NCBI GenBank assembly: GCA_001599755.1
Contig: BCHX01000002.1
Span: 3,516,330-3,580,329, forward strand
DNA from: Gliomastix tumulicola
Lineage: Eukaryota; Ascomycota; Sordariomycetes; Hypocreales; Bionectriaceae
Reading direction: 5' to 3'
Length of the DNA: 64,000 nt
Positions 10,693-22,009 of the stretch are shown here, piece by piece. The notes under the pieces were generated by a model. It searched no databases and was not told the origin of the DNA. It saw nothing but the letters and a program-made list of their open reading frames with translations. The first letter of the stretch is position 1. Every line of letters begins with the position of its first letter. The position numbers and the translations under genes were made by a program.

Positions 10693-13239
10693 TCACTGCA
10701 TCCTCACAGTGCGAAAATCGCCCCTGGCTTTCCAATCCTCCACGTCCCCATCCCAGAGGGCGAGGAAGTCGCGCTGGGGAGTGAAGAACCATGAGAGCTC
10801 CTAGAAACATGGATGTCAGCCTCTCATCCTTATCCTTAGCTCTTCGACAAGCTTAAAGCGTCACGCCTCTGCCCTACAGTTGAATTGGTCTATGACAAGA
10901 GGATAAAGTTGCGTATTACATACCTTATACAGATCGTCCCATTTGAAGTGCAATGGCGACGCCATCGTGCGACCATTGACGATGATATCCGTGACATGCC
11001 GCTCGCGGGGATCGGCGTCGGAAAAGACAAACGTGATAGTCTCGAGCGCACCATCGTCTTCAGCATCGTGAAGCACTGAGATGGCACTAACATTGCTCGG
11101 ATCCCACTGCCCGACGACGAGGGGAATGTCTCGATCATGGAAATCGGCTAGCAGACCGACGCAGCGAGCGCCTGCCCTCTGCACTCTGACACTCCGAGCC
11201 CCTGCAAGGGACCCCTTGGTGAGAAAGGCTTTGCGGAGATCCTCGGTCTCATCAAAGACCGGATCAACGCGAGCTAAGACGGGGAGAGAGACAGAGGGCC
11301 ACACCCTCGGCGATGGTGGCTCTGCCGACGCCCTGTGTCCCTCTTTCGGTTCCAAGACCACTCCAAACGTTTGGAAGATCGGGGGCGTTGGGCTTAGGGG
11401 GTCGTAGAACATACCCACCAGTCTCAGTGTCGATTCGTGATAGATTTTCGATACATGCGCCCCCATGCCACGCTTAGAGGGAAGAATGCTGGGGCCATAA
11501 TAGAGACTCCGACCAAGGGAAGTCTTCGCCTAAAGGGGTGGTCAACAGAAGCACCGAAACAATGATAAGACGAGACTCGGGCTTACAAGAAGGAACGGCC
11601 CTGGGAGGGGAGCAACCCGAGAGTCAATGTCGAACCTCTCACGGGTAACGATGAACAGAGACTTCACCGTCTCGCCTGGCTTCAAATAACACGTCACTGC
11701 ACAGCACTCCTCCACGGGTGCTCCGAGCCTGCGTCGCTTGTCGCCGTCAACTTGTACGCAGCATACGCCATCGGCAGTCGTGAAGACCGTCAGAGCGTGA
11801 CTTCGATTGTCGCTCATATCGAGAGACAAGTATCGTGCGCACCGATCCTTGTTATGCTCTCTGATGAGCTGATAGTGCTCGGTGCGGCGGCTGTCGATCC
11901 CGTAGCATACGGCATGGCGGGAGAAATCCGTTGGCCGATCCCATATCATTTCGAGGTAGAGAATGTCCCAGGACGAAAAGCTCTGTGTGGGTGAAGGAGG
12001 AGTAGTAGGGCATGCCATCGCCATTACTCGGCCGTCCTATATGAAATGGATTAGCATCACGTAGACACTGTAGCACTGAGACACCCAATGGGCAGCCATC
12101 GTCATCTCTTGCGCCCTTCAAGCATGACACTCTCGGGAACAGCGGTGACAGAATGTTTTGCGACAAGACTTCACTGCCAAAAGAACATGCTTACATCGGT
12201 AATCCAGTCCAGACCGTGAAGAGAACTGCTGGTGTAAGCAGATCTCACTAGCTTCACTCGCTGGGGATTCCCCGCCCACGGCGACGAGCTGCCGTCCTTA
12301 TACAGGACCCTCATCGAACGGACACCATATACCCCAAGGGCGTACTGCACTCCGATGGCGCCGTCGAGAACGGGGATGGTATAAGCATACTCCCCGTCCG
12401 GGTCTGAGCCGATCTCCAAAAGGTAGCTCTCACCCAGGACCGAAGTCATCTTCAGGCCTAGGAACATCTGCCGCGGATCCAGATGGGTCATGTGCTGATG
12501 GATGTCCGGATACGCCGCGACCAGCGGCTTGTTCTGCTCTACCCAGTCAAGCGTCTCGGAGCAGACCGAAAGAGAGGCGAAGAGCCCCTGCTGCAAGTTT
12601 TTGCGAACCACCATATGCACCTCAGGAGGAAAGCGCTCCTGTGTCGTCTTCAAGTAGGAGGCCAGCTCAGTAGAGCCAGAGGTGGACGCGGGGTGGAGTC
12701 TGTGTAGAGAGTCCCAGCCCTCGAAGAGCTCGTCGATGATGGTCGAGTGCGAGATAGGCCGGAGGATCTTGGCGAGTCGGCATAGGAAGCGCAGGTTGAG
12801 TTCCGGGATTCGAAGCTTCGCGAGCTGAAGACAGTGCGTGTGCACGACGTTGAAGACAGGATAGTAGAAATTGGGGAGGTCGTTTAAGGGAGCCTGGAAG
12901 TCTACACGCGCGGCTTTAATGGTTGCCTCGCCTTGGGCTCTGATGTCGTCGCAGAGATCGGAGAGCCCATTCGATGTGATCGACGTCCTGACCCTGAATA
13001 GGAAGCAAGGATGACTCAGGCCACCGCGGCGTTCTTGCGCAGGACCATGGTATCCTCGCCTAGGATAGTAGGTCTCGAAAACTAGGAGTTTTGGTTGAGC
13101 AACATGCCGCCTCACATGTCGAGTCAGCGAAGATATATATATACTTACAGCAAAGGAAATCAACATCTGCGTTATTAGGATCAACATTCGGCGTCCTCCG
13201 GCAAAAGACACACCGATCCTCGAAATGGAAGATGCTCAT
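10693..13239 (-). CDS. Fungal F-box-like protein, five exons
   Basis: Reconstructed exons 13239-13149, 13081-12195, 12036-11587, 11529-10924 and 10800-10693 give 713 residues with every junction in phase, which supports the model. The N-terminus has a CVFCRR pair; further Cys/His residues occur at HTHCLQLAK. An F-box-like stretch (FPPEVHMVVRKNL...) starts near residue 181. The long C-terminal half has strand-rich segments such as GVYGVRSMRVLY and SLHGLDWITD. F-box proteins recruit substrates to SCF ubiquitin ligases through Skp1. The arrangement of Cys/His region, F-box and long C-terminal domain resembles an expanded Sordariomycete family, possibly the one now called DUF7600. The F-box is a weak match, and the first intron boundary (TAG at 13084-13082) is the least certain. 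Confidence 0.7.
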
Positions 13240-13838
13240 CGTAGCCGTGTTGGTGCAATAGTCTCTACGAGGGCGGCAGTGGTGAAGGAGACTCTCCTCG
13301 GTAGATCGCACGGATACACATCAGCCAGAGATCGTCAAGAGGAAGAATGACGAAGCCCTCGCAAGAGAAGAGGGGAACAGACAAAGTGCACATTATTGAA
13401 ATGAGGAGTTGCAGCCTGGATGTTACAGTGCCCGAGGACCGACCATCCAATGGGAGAGCAGTCACGTGCAAGGCGGCCAGACCTGCAGCAGGTGGGGCTT
13501 GTGTCGCTCTTTCCTGCATACACTCAACACGGTAACACGACGAGAACGAGCAGGAAGCAAAAGAGTCGGATTCAAGACGAGACAACAACTTGATGCCCCG
13601 GCCACCCTGTGATATATAAGAATCCCCCCGTGCTAACCTCCTTCCGCCAGGCCCTATACCCACATCGCCCCCCCGTCGTCCTCGGCTCCGAAAGAAACCA
13701 CTCCACTTTTGCCGATCCGAACTTTCGAGCGAAAACTAGCAGGAAACCGCCCTGGTCCCCTTTCAGCGCGAATCCCTAAATCCCACCTTACTTCTCTGCT
13801 CGGGCGATAGGGACAAGGACAAGGAGGGGGACAGGTCT
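13240..13838. other. Intergenic region
   Basis: Promoter side of the F-box-like gene and 3' flank of the small orphan gene. No convincing reading frame. Confidence 0.5.
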
Positions 13839-14141
13839 TTACACGTACTTGGTGAACTTCCAGCGCACCCCGCCGTGCTCGCCAGCGGAACCTCCCACGC
13901 CGGACGCCGCCAGGTCCTCCAGGAACCCGCTGAGGCCCCCGTCCGCCATGTCGACGGCCACCGTCTCGCTCGACAGCGACTGCGCCCAGAGAGCCACGTT
14001 GTCCATCGGCGAGACGACAAGGCGCTGGTACGACGGGCCGACGTCGGCCGTGCTGCTGCTGCTGCTGCTGCTGCCGGAAGGGAAGGCCTCGGGGAGCTTG
14101 GTGGCCACGAGGGCCTTGCAGCCGGCAGGGGAGGCGGACAT
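13839..14141 (-). CDS. Small uncharacterised protein, 100 residues
   Basis: Single-exon frame from ATG 14141 to a TAA at 13839. Residues 23-30 are a serine run coded by CTG/CTT repeats seen from the other strand. The rest has a balanced, protein-like composition with PSYQRLVVSPMDNVALWAQ and a basic aromatic end, VRWKFTKYV. There is no signal peptide or membrane segment. A canonical TATA box lies 71 bases upstream of the ATG, which raises confidence that the gene is expressed. I do not recognise a family. Confidence 0.6.
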   Translation of the reverse strand: MSASPAGCKALVATKLPEAFPSGSSSSSSSTADVGPSYQRLVVSPMDNVALWAQSLSSETVAVDMADGGLSGFLEDLAASGVGGSAGEHGGVRWKFTKYV

Positions 14142-15414
14142 GTTTGCTTGTTGTTCTTAGGTCTGGGAGGAGAGCTGTCTCTCTCTTGTCTTGGAAGAAG
14201 GTGTTTTTCTTCTTTTATATCTATACGATTGCTGCGGCGATTGAAGGTAGGGTTGACGTGTTTGGACATATGTTTCGCTCCTACTGCTTACCATTTTTCG
14301 CCTTCCCCGAATCTCTGCGGCGCTGCTCTGCGCATAAGTACATTTGCGCGCTTCGTGAATCAGTGCTTCTTGCGGCAGGCCAGTCGGATGTCGTCACTTC
14401 CAGCTGATGGTGCTGCAGGGAGAGCTCGGACGCGCTTTGGCTGCTCTGCTCGTATGTGAGGTGCGTGACGTTGCTCGTCGGCTGTGCGCAGGATCATCTG
14501 GTCAGCACTTGACGACGCCACGCCTGTGAGTCACTGCTGAAGGAGTATTGTATTGGAATTACCTCATTTCGGTATCTTTTCAGATGACAGGTACAGCATA
14601 AACTTGTCCAGAGCTAGATCTAGCTCGAAATCACCATTGTTGAAATATCTTTATATGTTCTCAACCGAGATAGCTTGAACAGAGACGGCCATACACCCTG
14701 GACCATCTTCGTTTGTCCAGAGCCTCAACAACGATTGAATCCTCCTCCATATAAGGACTTCTCGTAAAGATTCCCCAATAAAGTAAGATTTGGTTCCTGG
14801 ATCGACCGTTATTCTCCGTTGGGAGTCAATCGTCGAGCCAATCGTCGCCACACATGGGGCTTGACCAGACTATTGGGACGGACTGCTAACACGAGGTCCT
14901 ACTTCCCTTTCAGCGGAGATGCACCCTCTCAAGCAAGAAGTGATTCACCATTCTATTCAATTTGACAACCAGTGTGTATTAATGTCGCCGTGCAGAACGC
15001 TGCTAACTAATGTGTATCGGAAAAAAGAAAAAAAAAATGGTAGGATGGTATATAAAAGAAAAGGGGGGCAGGAAAAGCGTCCGGAAAAGAAAAAAGAGAA
15101 GAGGGACAATAATCGCTCCTGCATCCTAGTAGTACATTACAGTAAAAATAGTAGATATCTCCCCGCCCGATCTCTAGCAAATCAAGCTCTCGTCAACCCT
15201 TTCGTTCGCCGCCGCCAACCGACATATTTCGTTCCAAAAACACCACACCGCAGGCTGTATTGCAATGGGGAGGGGTAGACATAATAAAAAGGAAGAAGCA
15301 AAGGAGAGAACGAAAGAGAGAAGAAGGAAAAAATGGATCGTCACTTCATTGGCCCTGTCTTCTTTTGAGGCCGGGCTGGGGCTCATTCTCGAAACAGAGG
15401 GCATGGGCGCTCGC
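14142..15414. other. Intergenic region
   Basis: Holds the small orphan's promoter and the 3' flank of the epimerase-like gene. It contains A-rich and purine-rich tracts at about 15018-15110 and 15288-15335. No gene was seen. Confidence 0.5.
14212..14219 (-). promoter_or_regulatory. TATA box of small orphan gene
   Basis: TATAAAAG on the minus strand, 71 bases before the ATG at 14141. It is a textbook match at a plausible distance. Confidence 0.55.
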
Positions 15415-16708
15415 TCAAGGCCACCACTTCATCATCTTGTAGCTCTCGATGACCTCCTCAATGAGCTCCTTGGTCATCTTGGGCTTCTCGTACTGGAAGC
15501 CCAGCAGCGCTTCTAACCGGTCGCCGTTCATGCTGAGGTCCGTGTCCTTGAGCAGCTCCTTCTCCATGAAGGGCGTCAGGGGTCCCGGTCGGGTGATGCC
15601 CGCGTCGGCGAGCAGATCGGCCCAGGGGCCCAGGGTCTCGTCGTTGACGTCGTCGACAACGCTGTCGAGGTTGAGGCGGGCGAAAGTGCTGACGAGCTGG
15701 CCCTGGAAGCCCGTCTCGATCTTGAAGATCTGGCCGATGATGTCGGCGAGGGTGCCCTGGGAGGTGGCGCCCTTGTCGACGACGTTGAAGGTCGGGACGG
15801 GGCCCATGGACGCGGGCTCCCACTTGGCCTTGCCGGCGTCGAGCCAGGCGGCGACGTCCCAGAGCGCGCGGGTGACGTCGTGGATGTGCGCCGTGTTGGT
15901 GCGGAGGTCCTTGGTCCAGAGCCACTTCATCTCGTCCTCGATGTGCTGGTAGACGCGGGCCATGCAGAGGCCCGTCGCCACCCACTGCGACGCGTAAGGG
16001 CCGTAGACATGCGGCAGGCGCACGATGACGAGGTTGAGTCTGTAAAAAATTCCCACATCCTGTTAGCCGAAAAAGAAAAAATCTCCCTCGCCATGACCCG
16101 CCGGATGAGACATACCCCTCGATCTTGGCAAGCTCCTCCTCCGCCTGCAGCTTGAAGACGGCAATCTTGCTCCACGGTTTCAGCTTGTCGCCCTCCTTGC
16201 TCGGCGACGAGTCGGGCTTGTACACCATGCCCGTGCTCAGCTCGACAAAGGCCTTGACGCCGCGCTTGGCGGCCTCGCGGCCGACGGCGAGCGACAGGTT
16301 CAGCGAGCGCAGCTTGTACACCTCGTCCTCCTGCGAGTACCTCGTCTCGCCGCCGCAGTTGAAGACGTAGTCCCACTGCTTGCCGTCGGGGCGGTCGAAT
16401 ATTCTCGCGAGGGCATCTGGAAGAAAGAAAACAAAAGTGCGGGGGTATCTGTCAGCCTTGTGTGTAACTTTAGGATAAGGGGAGCTCCTCGTCTATATCG
16501 TACCTGTTCTGCTCGCGTCAGCCTGCAGGAACTTGTCCTGGGAGCAGGCCTCGGAGAACTCAGGAGCCAGCCATGCGAGCTGAGGCAGCACCTTGTCGAC
16601 GAGGCGCACCTCGGAGGCGAGATTGTTGCTGTGGATGTGGAGGGCGAGGAAGCGGCCGATGTAGCCTAATCCCCCGATGATTAGGACCGACGGCTTGTCG
16701 TCGGCCAT
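15415..16708 (-). CDS. Extended SDR / NAD-dependent epimerase-dehydratase family protein
   Basis: A 376-residue protein from exons 16708-16504, 16416-16116 and 16039-15415, all in phase. The Rossmann motif is IIGGLGYIGRFLALH near residue 10, followed by an acidic VRLVDK turn. NCGGET and STGMVYKPDSS correspond to the NAAG and Ser-bearing strands of extended SDRs, and VIVRLPHVYGPYAS is the family's R-x-x-x-YGP segment. The usual catalytic Tyr-x3-Lys is not evident: the expected place reads SKIAVFKLQAEEELAK. It may bind NAD(P) without classic SDR chemistry, or use other residues. Orthologues are widespread in ascomycetes and annotated only as epimerase/dehydratase. No signal peptide. The substrate is unknown. 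Confidence 0.87.
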
Positions 16709-19019
16709 GGCTGCTGCTGCTCGATGCCTGCGGATAAGGGGTGGGCGGGAGAGGAGAGGGAGAGAAGATAAGGGTATTCCCGAGCGCGGAGGAGGCGAGA
16801 GAGAAGCGGCGCGGGATAGGGCTGGCAACGAGAGGACAGGTGAGATGGGCGAAAGAAGCAAGAAAAAAGAAAAGGACCCCTTTATGTTCCAGTCGAACAA
16901 TAGGAATTGTATGTATTTGGCAGCAAAGAGTCGGGACTAAAGGTGGCGGCGGGGATTTAGCGTGGTAGCAGGAAAGGAGGGCACTAGAGACGGGACGGCG
17001 AGATTTTAGTGGTGGTGGAGCGAGGGTCAGAGGGCAATGGAAGCTCAACCGCGATCAGGTTTGATTTCCAAGCTGGCTGGGCTAGTGCTTATAGAGGCAG
17101 CACGAGGAGAGAAAGGAGAGGAGCGGAGGGGGGAAGGGAGGGGGAAGCAGGAAGTAGATAGGGTAAGCAACGAGAAGGACGAGAACGAGGCGGGCGGCGA
17201 TGAACTTTTAAGCAATCCAGTCCCCCATTCTCTGCTCTTGGTGCTCAGTTCAGGTGGCTACCTTATAGGCACTCCCCCGCTGTAATAATACTCAAAGAAT
17301 GACGGAACGGGTGAGGGCTGAGGGTACCTGTACCTTACCTGAACCACACTCCGGCCTGAACCTGCACCTGCAGCTGAAGTAACCCGCACCCGCACCCGAA
17401 TTCAAAATTAATTCAGGGCAGACCTCCGTTCCACAACACAATAGAAAATGTTTGACAAGGGGAAGGGGGGGAAGAGGATGGGAGGGGGGGGGGAGGGAGG
17501 AGCAGCGCCCGGACAGGTCAATAATTAGCAACATGACACGGTAGATCGCTTTAAACCCAGTTGTAATTTATCTCGCCTCTCACCAGCCAGCCAGAGAGAG
17601 AGGGAGAGACGCGGCAGCCTGGCCTGGTCTGAGACGAGACAGCCCATCACACACGTTGCATAAGTCGAGCTGAGGGCACAAGAGGGCACCTGCGTCTGCA
17701 GCAGGCATGGATTGTTCCATCCTTTGTCTTTTTCTTCTTCTTTTTTTTTCTTCCTCCCCCAGACGAGTCTTATTATTCGTATTACTCACCCGTGACTCTC
17801 ATTCTTGCCCAAATTTGTCCCTTGTTCAGGTCGCAAGGCTTCAGCGGCTGTCGCACACAACGGCCCTAATAAGTGCTGGGCTGCGACCACCAACCCCTGA
17901 TCCTGAACAACAATGACGCCAATCTCCACGGTTGAAGACTTTTCTTCCCGTCTCCTTCATTTCCACAATGTCTGACTCTGCAAGATAATCCAGAAATAGA
18001 CGAAAATCCAAATCACACATGCACGAAGGTAGCATCAGGACATTTATTGAAAAAAATAGGGGGTGGGGGTTGCATGCAGGTGAGGCAAGGTCAGGTCACG
18101 AACGGGTTGCATGCAAATCTGCCTGCATGTACAGGTACGTCCATCCTCGGCTGCAAAGCTGTCTCTCCCTCCCTCTCTCTCTCTGTCTCTTTCTCCCACA
18201 ACACGTATGTCTCCGAACCACGCACGCCCTGAATGGAGCGCCCAATTCGAGAAAAATAAAGCGGGACGAGAATTGCACACCTGCAGGCATCGGGAGTTAT
18301 CTAAATGAGGCAAGGTAGGCACGGCCGATTGCAGCTGGAACACTTTCCCGAACCCGTTCTCAACGTCAGCACCGCCATGATAATGGGCATCGACGAGCTT
18401 TTGCACTACCAAACTCCCTCCCCCTTGCCATACGGGACAACGCATTCCGTATCACGATGAGAGCTGATTTTCAGTGAGTGAGGAGTCGGGTACTCGTCTT
18501 ACACCGTACCGTGTCTTGCCACGTATCTGTCATGCAATGTCATGCCATGAGCAACCGTCATGAAACTGAGCACCATGCTCGTACGGCTGAGCTCACGGTC
18601 CTCCTTTTCCTTTCCCAATCCCACGGCTGATGAGTCGAGACAAGTCGAGACAGCCATGTCTTAGACACCCGTAAACGAACAACCTCAGACCATAGGTCCA
18701 GAAAAAAAACAATGAAGAGCCAGACCACGTGTCTTTGAAGCAAGACATATAATATATGATGTCCATATCAGTCCGTTGTCCAGAAAGCCACCCCTGAACG
18801 AAAGCCCTCGCTCGTATGGATTTCCCCCCGAAAGAGAGAAGAAAAAAGAACAGACGTAGACCCCTGAAAATCCGTGACTGGCATTTCCCCGGTTCCCATC
18901 CCGGCCTCAGGGATCAGAACGGGCCATGGCATCGCCTGACGTGTGGCGTGGGGGTGGGCAGGTTGCATGTTGATGAGCTGCTTCGAGGGATACGACGCCT
19001 AATAATACAGTGACAATCC

Positions 19020-19043
19020 ATATATATGTGTATATATATATAT
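19020..19043. repeat. (AT)n microsatellite
   Basis: TATATATGTGTATATATATATAT-type dinucleotide run in the gene-free stretch downstream of CAP2, seen directly. Confidence 0.7.
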
Positions 19044-19461
19044 CAAGGGGGAGAAGGGGGGCCGCGAGAGGCCCACCACCGAAATCAAGATTCTCGATAT
19101 TAACCAGGCGTAGCCCTGCTTGATTTCCGAACCCCCCGTCCGTCTGTCCGCCGCCGGTCAGCCTGGCCGATTTTCTGCTGAAATCTATCAGCTACTTCTC
19201 CTCGCTGTCCGCTCGGTAGTTCAAAAGACATCATCGCGCAATGTGGAGAAGGGCGAAGAGAGAGACACACGACCGTTGGGGGGTTAACTCGGTCGGTGAC
19301 ACCCTTTTTGTCCGCTCAGCTCACGTCAAAACCCGTCCCGTCGATGCCTGGGTCCCGAGATTTGGTCATCCCGTCTCATTTCGTTGAGTGACTCTCGCTG
19401 TTTCATGAAGAAGCCTGTCCTCCCTTCTGAAGAGGAGGCCACGCACGAAAAGAGAATGCGA

Positions 19462-19498
19462 GACAAGACAGGACAAGACAAGACAAGACAAGACAAGC
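19462..19498. repeat. (GACAA)n pentanucleotide repeat
   Basis: Several tandem GACAA units, one with a single-base change, lie about 90 bases beyond the CAP2 stop codon and so probably fall in its 3' UTR. Confidence 0.75.
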
Positions 19499-19588
19499 CT
19501 GCTAGTAATAGACATGCATGTGTACCCGAAAATAGAAACAAAAGCAGCCCTCCAAAGCCAAAAAGCACCAACGCTGCGACACGTCCCC

Positions 19589-20585
19589 TTATCTCGTCAT
19601 GCTCCCGATAATCTCCCTCTGCGTCTCGCGGTCCCGGGCCCCCTCGCTCAGGCTGCCCACGCTGCGCAGGTCGCCCACGACGTCCCGGGCCTTGCCGAAG
19701 TAGACCTCCTGCAGCAGGTTGCGCATCTTGAGCTCCATGTCCTCGACGAGCCGGCCGACGTTGGCGATGTGGCTGTCGTCGCTGTCGACGGGCAGGTCCT
19801 GCTCGACCTGGCGCGTCATGTTGCCGCTGAGGTCCATGTCGCCGACGCTCGCCGTCGAGAGGGAGAGGATGACGGTCGAGGTGAGCTTGTAGTGCGTCGT
19901 GCGGCCGCGCTCGATGGCCTCGAAGACGTGGATCGAGTCCCAGACGCCCTCGGTCGCTCCGCCGGGGGGTGCGGCTGTTCGTTCCCTGGTGTGTCAGTCC
20001 CTGGATCTTGATCTCCTCAGTCTCCTAGAGATTGGGAGGTGACGGCTCACATTTCTTCAGCAGGACCACGCCTGCGAAACCGTCGTCCAGGTTCCAGAAG
20101 TAGACGCTGCTCACGCCACCCTCGTAGTACAGCTCGCGGTACACGTCAAACGCCTCGTTGGCCTTGATCTCCATCCGGCGCACCCTCTCGCTGGGGATCG
20201 CGCCCTCGCCCGCGCCCTCGCTCCCGCCGGCCCCGACGCCGCCGACGCCGCCCTCGTCCAGCGGCGGGTCGAACTTGTTGGACCACGGCGACCGGTAGCT
20301 GTCGCCGTCCCGGTTGTAGTCGCACAGCAGGTACTCGCGGCCCGTGTCCTTGCACCGCTTGACGGTGAGCGGCTGGTCGACGGAGGCGAGGAGGTCCTCG
20401 GTCAGGTCCGGGGCGAGGGAGATGATGGCGTTGAGGTGCTCGGTCGTGTGTTTCGGGTTCAGTCGGCGGAGGAGGTCCCTGAATGGAAGAGGAGGAGGTC
20501 AGCGTGGCTGCATCAGGAAGGGATGGGGCGGGGCGTGGATGGGAGCAGAGCCGTACAGGGCCGAGTCAAAGGGATCAACAGCCAT
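19589..20585 (-). CDS. CAP2: F-actin-capping protein subunit beta
   Basis: Beta subunit of the heterodimeric capping protein that blocks actin filament barbed ends at cortical patches. Exons 20585-20557, 20478-20051 and 19974-19589 give 280 residues, close to the usual 270-290. The start reads MAVDPFDSALDLLRRLNP, rebuilt across the first junction. The diagnostic LLCDYNRDGDSYRSPWSN is at about residue 55, and VYFWNLDDGFAGVVLLKK precedes the second intron. The C-terminal helix (residues 220-280) contains DMELKMRNLLQEVYFGKA and ends IIGSMTR. For the second intron, the acceptor at 19977-19975 gives KKSAPPGGATEGVWDSI, which fits the family; a nearby upstream CAG would break the frame. The alpha subunit is not in the window. 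Confidence 0.96.
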
Positions 20586-21692
20586 GGTTCTGGATTCTGA
20601 AGCGAGCGGTCTAGTTGAATTGGAGAGGAGGGTGCTCTGGTATTGTCAGGTAGATGTTTGGGAGAATAGGATGGGATGGAGCTGCCCGCCAGACATGATG
20701 CATGATGGAGGGGTTGACCCCACTACAGCAACAACGCTCAGTGAGCGTCAATGCCTCCACAACCATCACCTTCACCTCCATTTCTCGATAATAGAACCAA
20801 CACAAGCAAAGTAACCCTGTTCAGATCAAACGGACAAAATAAGCTGATGACATAATACTCAGTTCACAATTGCATTGATTCGGGCGACACTTATGCAAAA
20901 ACAATGGAATATTCAACTTGCTGGCACACTATCCTGGAGCACTCAGCCAACTACAGCCCCTGAAACGCAGCAATGCGCATCGAGGCGTGCATAGCATGAG
21001 GAGCGACGCGACAATATTGTAGCCGTGACAGCGTTCAATACTACTTATATACACCCGCGTCCTCCTCCTCCACTGCCACCACTACCACTACCACCACCAC
21101 CTCTACCACCTCTGCTCATCCCCCCACAACTTCCGCCAGTGAAGCTATCCTGTATTGCTTCTGCCACACCACCCATCCATCCCAACGCCTCTTTACCAAC
21201 GCCGGCCTCCAGGGAGAAGAGAAGGGATCAAAAGCAAAGAAAAGGAAAAGCAATAGCGTTGAAGGAAAGATAATAGAAAGGGGAAAAGCCAAAAAGAAAT
21301 AATGGGAGCAAGGGGGAAGAGATATTACCAAACAAAACTGCAAGCTGCTCCCCAACCAGTATCCGTCAAAACGCTTTTTGTTCTGTGCTCGCTCCCAGCC
21401 TCCTCTTCCCACTCCGTAACATGATAAACAGCGAAACGCTATTTTCGTCTCGTCGCTGTCAAGGTATGCTTCGGCTTGACAGCTCTCTGAGCAATTACTG
21501 ATAGCGTCTCGTTCGGCCCAGTAAAAATAGAAGAGATCATAATTGCATCGATACATTGTAATCAAGCGGACGAGGTGTAAAGATGTTGCAGTAATGTTCG
21601 CGCCATATCGTAGGCATCGCTCCGCGGGTGGCGGCCCGTTGGTGCCACCATTCGTCCTTCCAAATCGAGGTATGAGTTGATCACGACGTCGC
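20586..21692. other. Intergenic region
   Basis: CAP2 promoter side and 3' flank of the BAH-PHD gene. It contains a CCTCCA/CCACTA low-complexity pyrimidine tract at about 21059-21117. No gene was seen. Confidence 0.5.
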
Positions 21693-21978
21693 TCAGTCGA
21701 GGAGGCTGGAGCAGAAAAGACAGCGGGCTCGCTCGCGCCACTCCTTGGTGCCGCCGGTGACGTTATCGCGGAGGTCTTTAACGTGCCAAACAGACGGGCC
21801 GCTGTCCAAATCGAGGGTCGCCTCGAAGAGCCCACGGTAGGGCTCCTTCTTAACCCCCTTCTTTGCAACTGGTGTCGCCGTTTGGGGTGCAGGCGGTGTG
21901 AACAGTGGCAGCTTGACGGCCTCGGTAGGAGCCTCGGCGGCCGTGATCTCCTCCTTCGTCTCCTGGGTGGCGGCGGGG

Positions 21979-22009
<31 letters not shown>

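Larger units (their letters stand above)
16709..19588. other. Long gene-free region with simple sequence
   Basis: Nearly 2.9 kb without a supportable gene. It includes G-rich tracts (about 17460-17500), pyrimidine tracts (17728-17760 and 18160-18195), an AT dinucleotide run at about 19020-19043 and a GACAA repeat at about 19462-19498. The left part should hold the epimerase promoter and the right part the 3' UTR of CAP2. An unrecognised non-coding RNA cannot be excluded. Confidence 0.5.
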
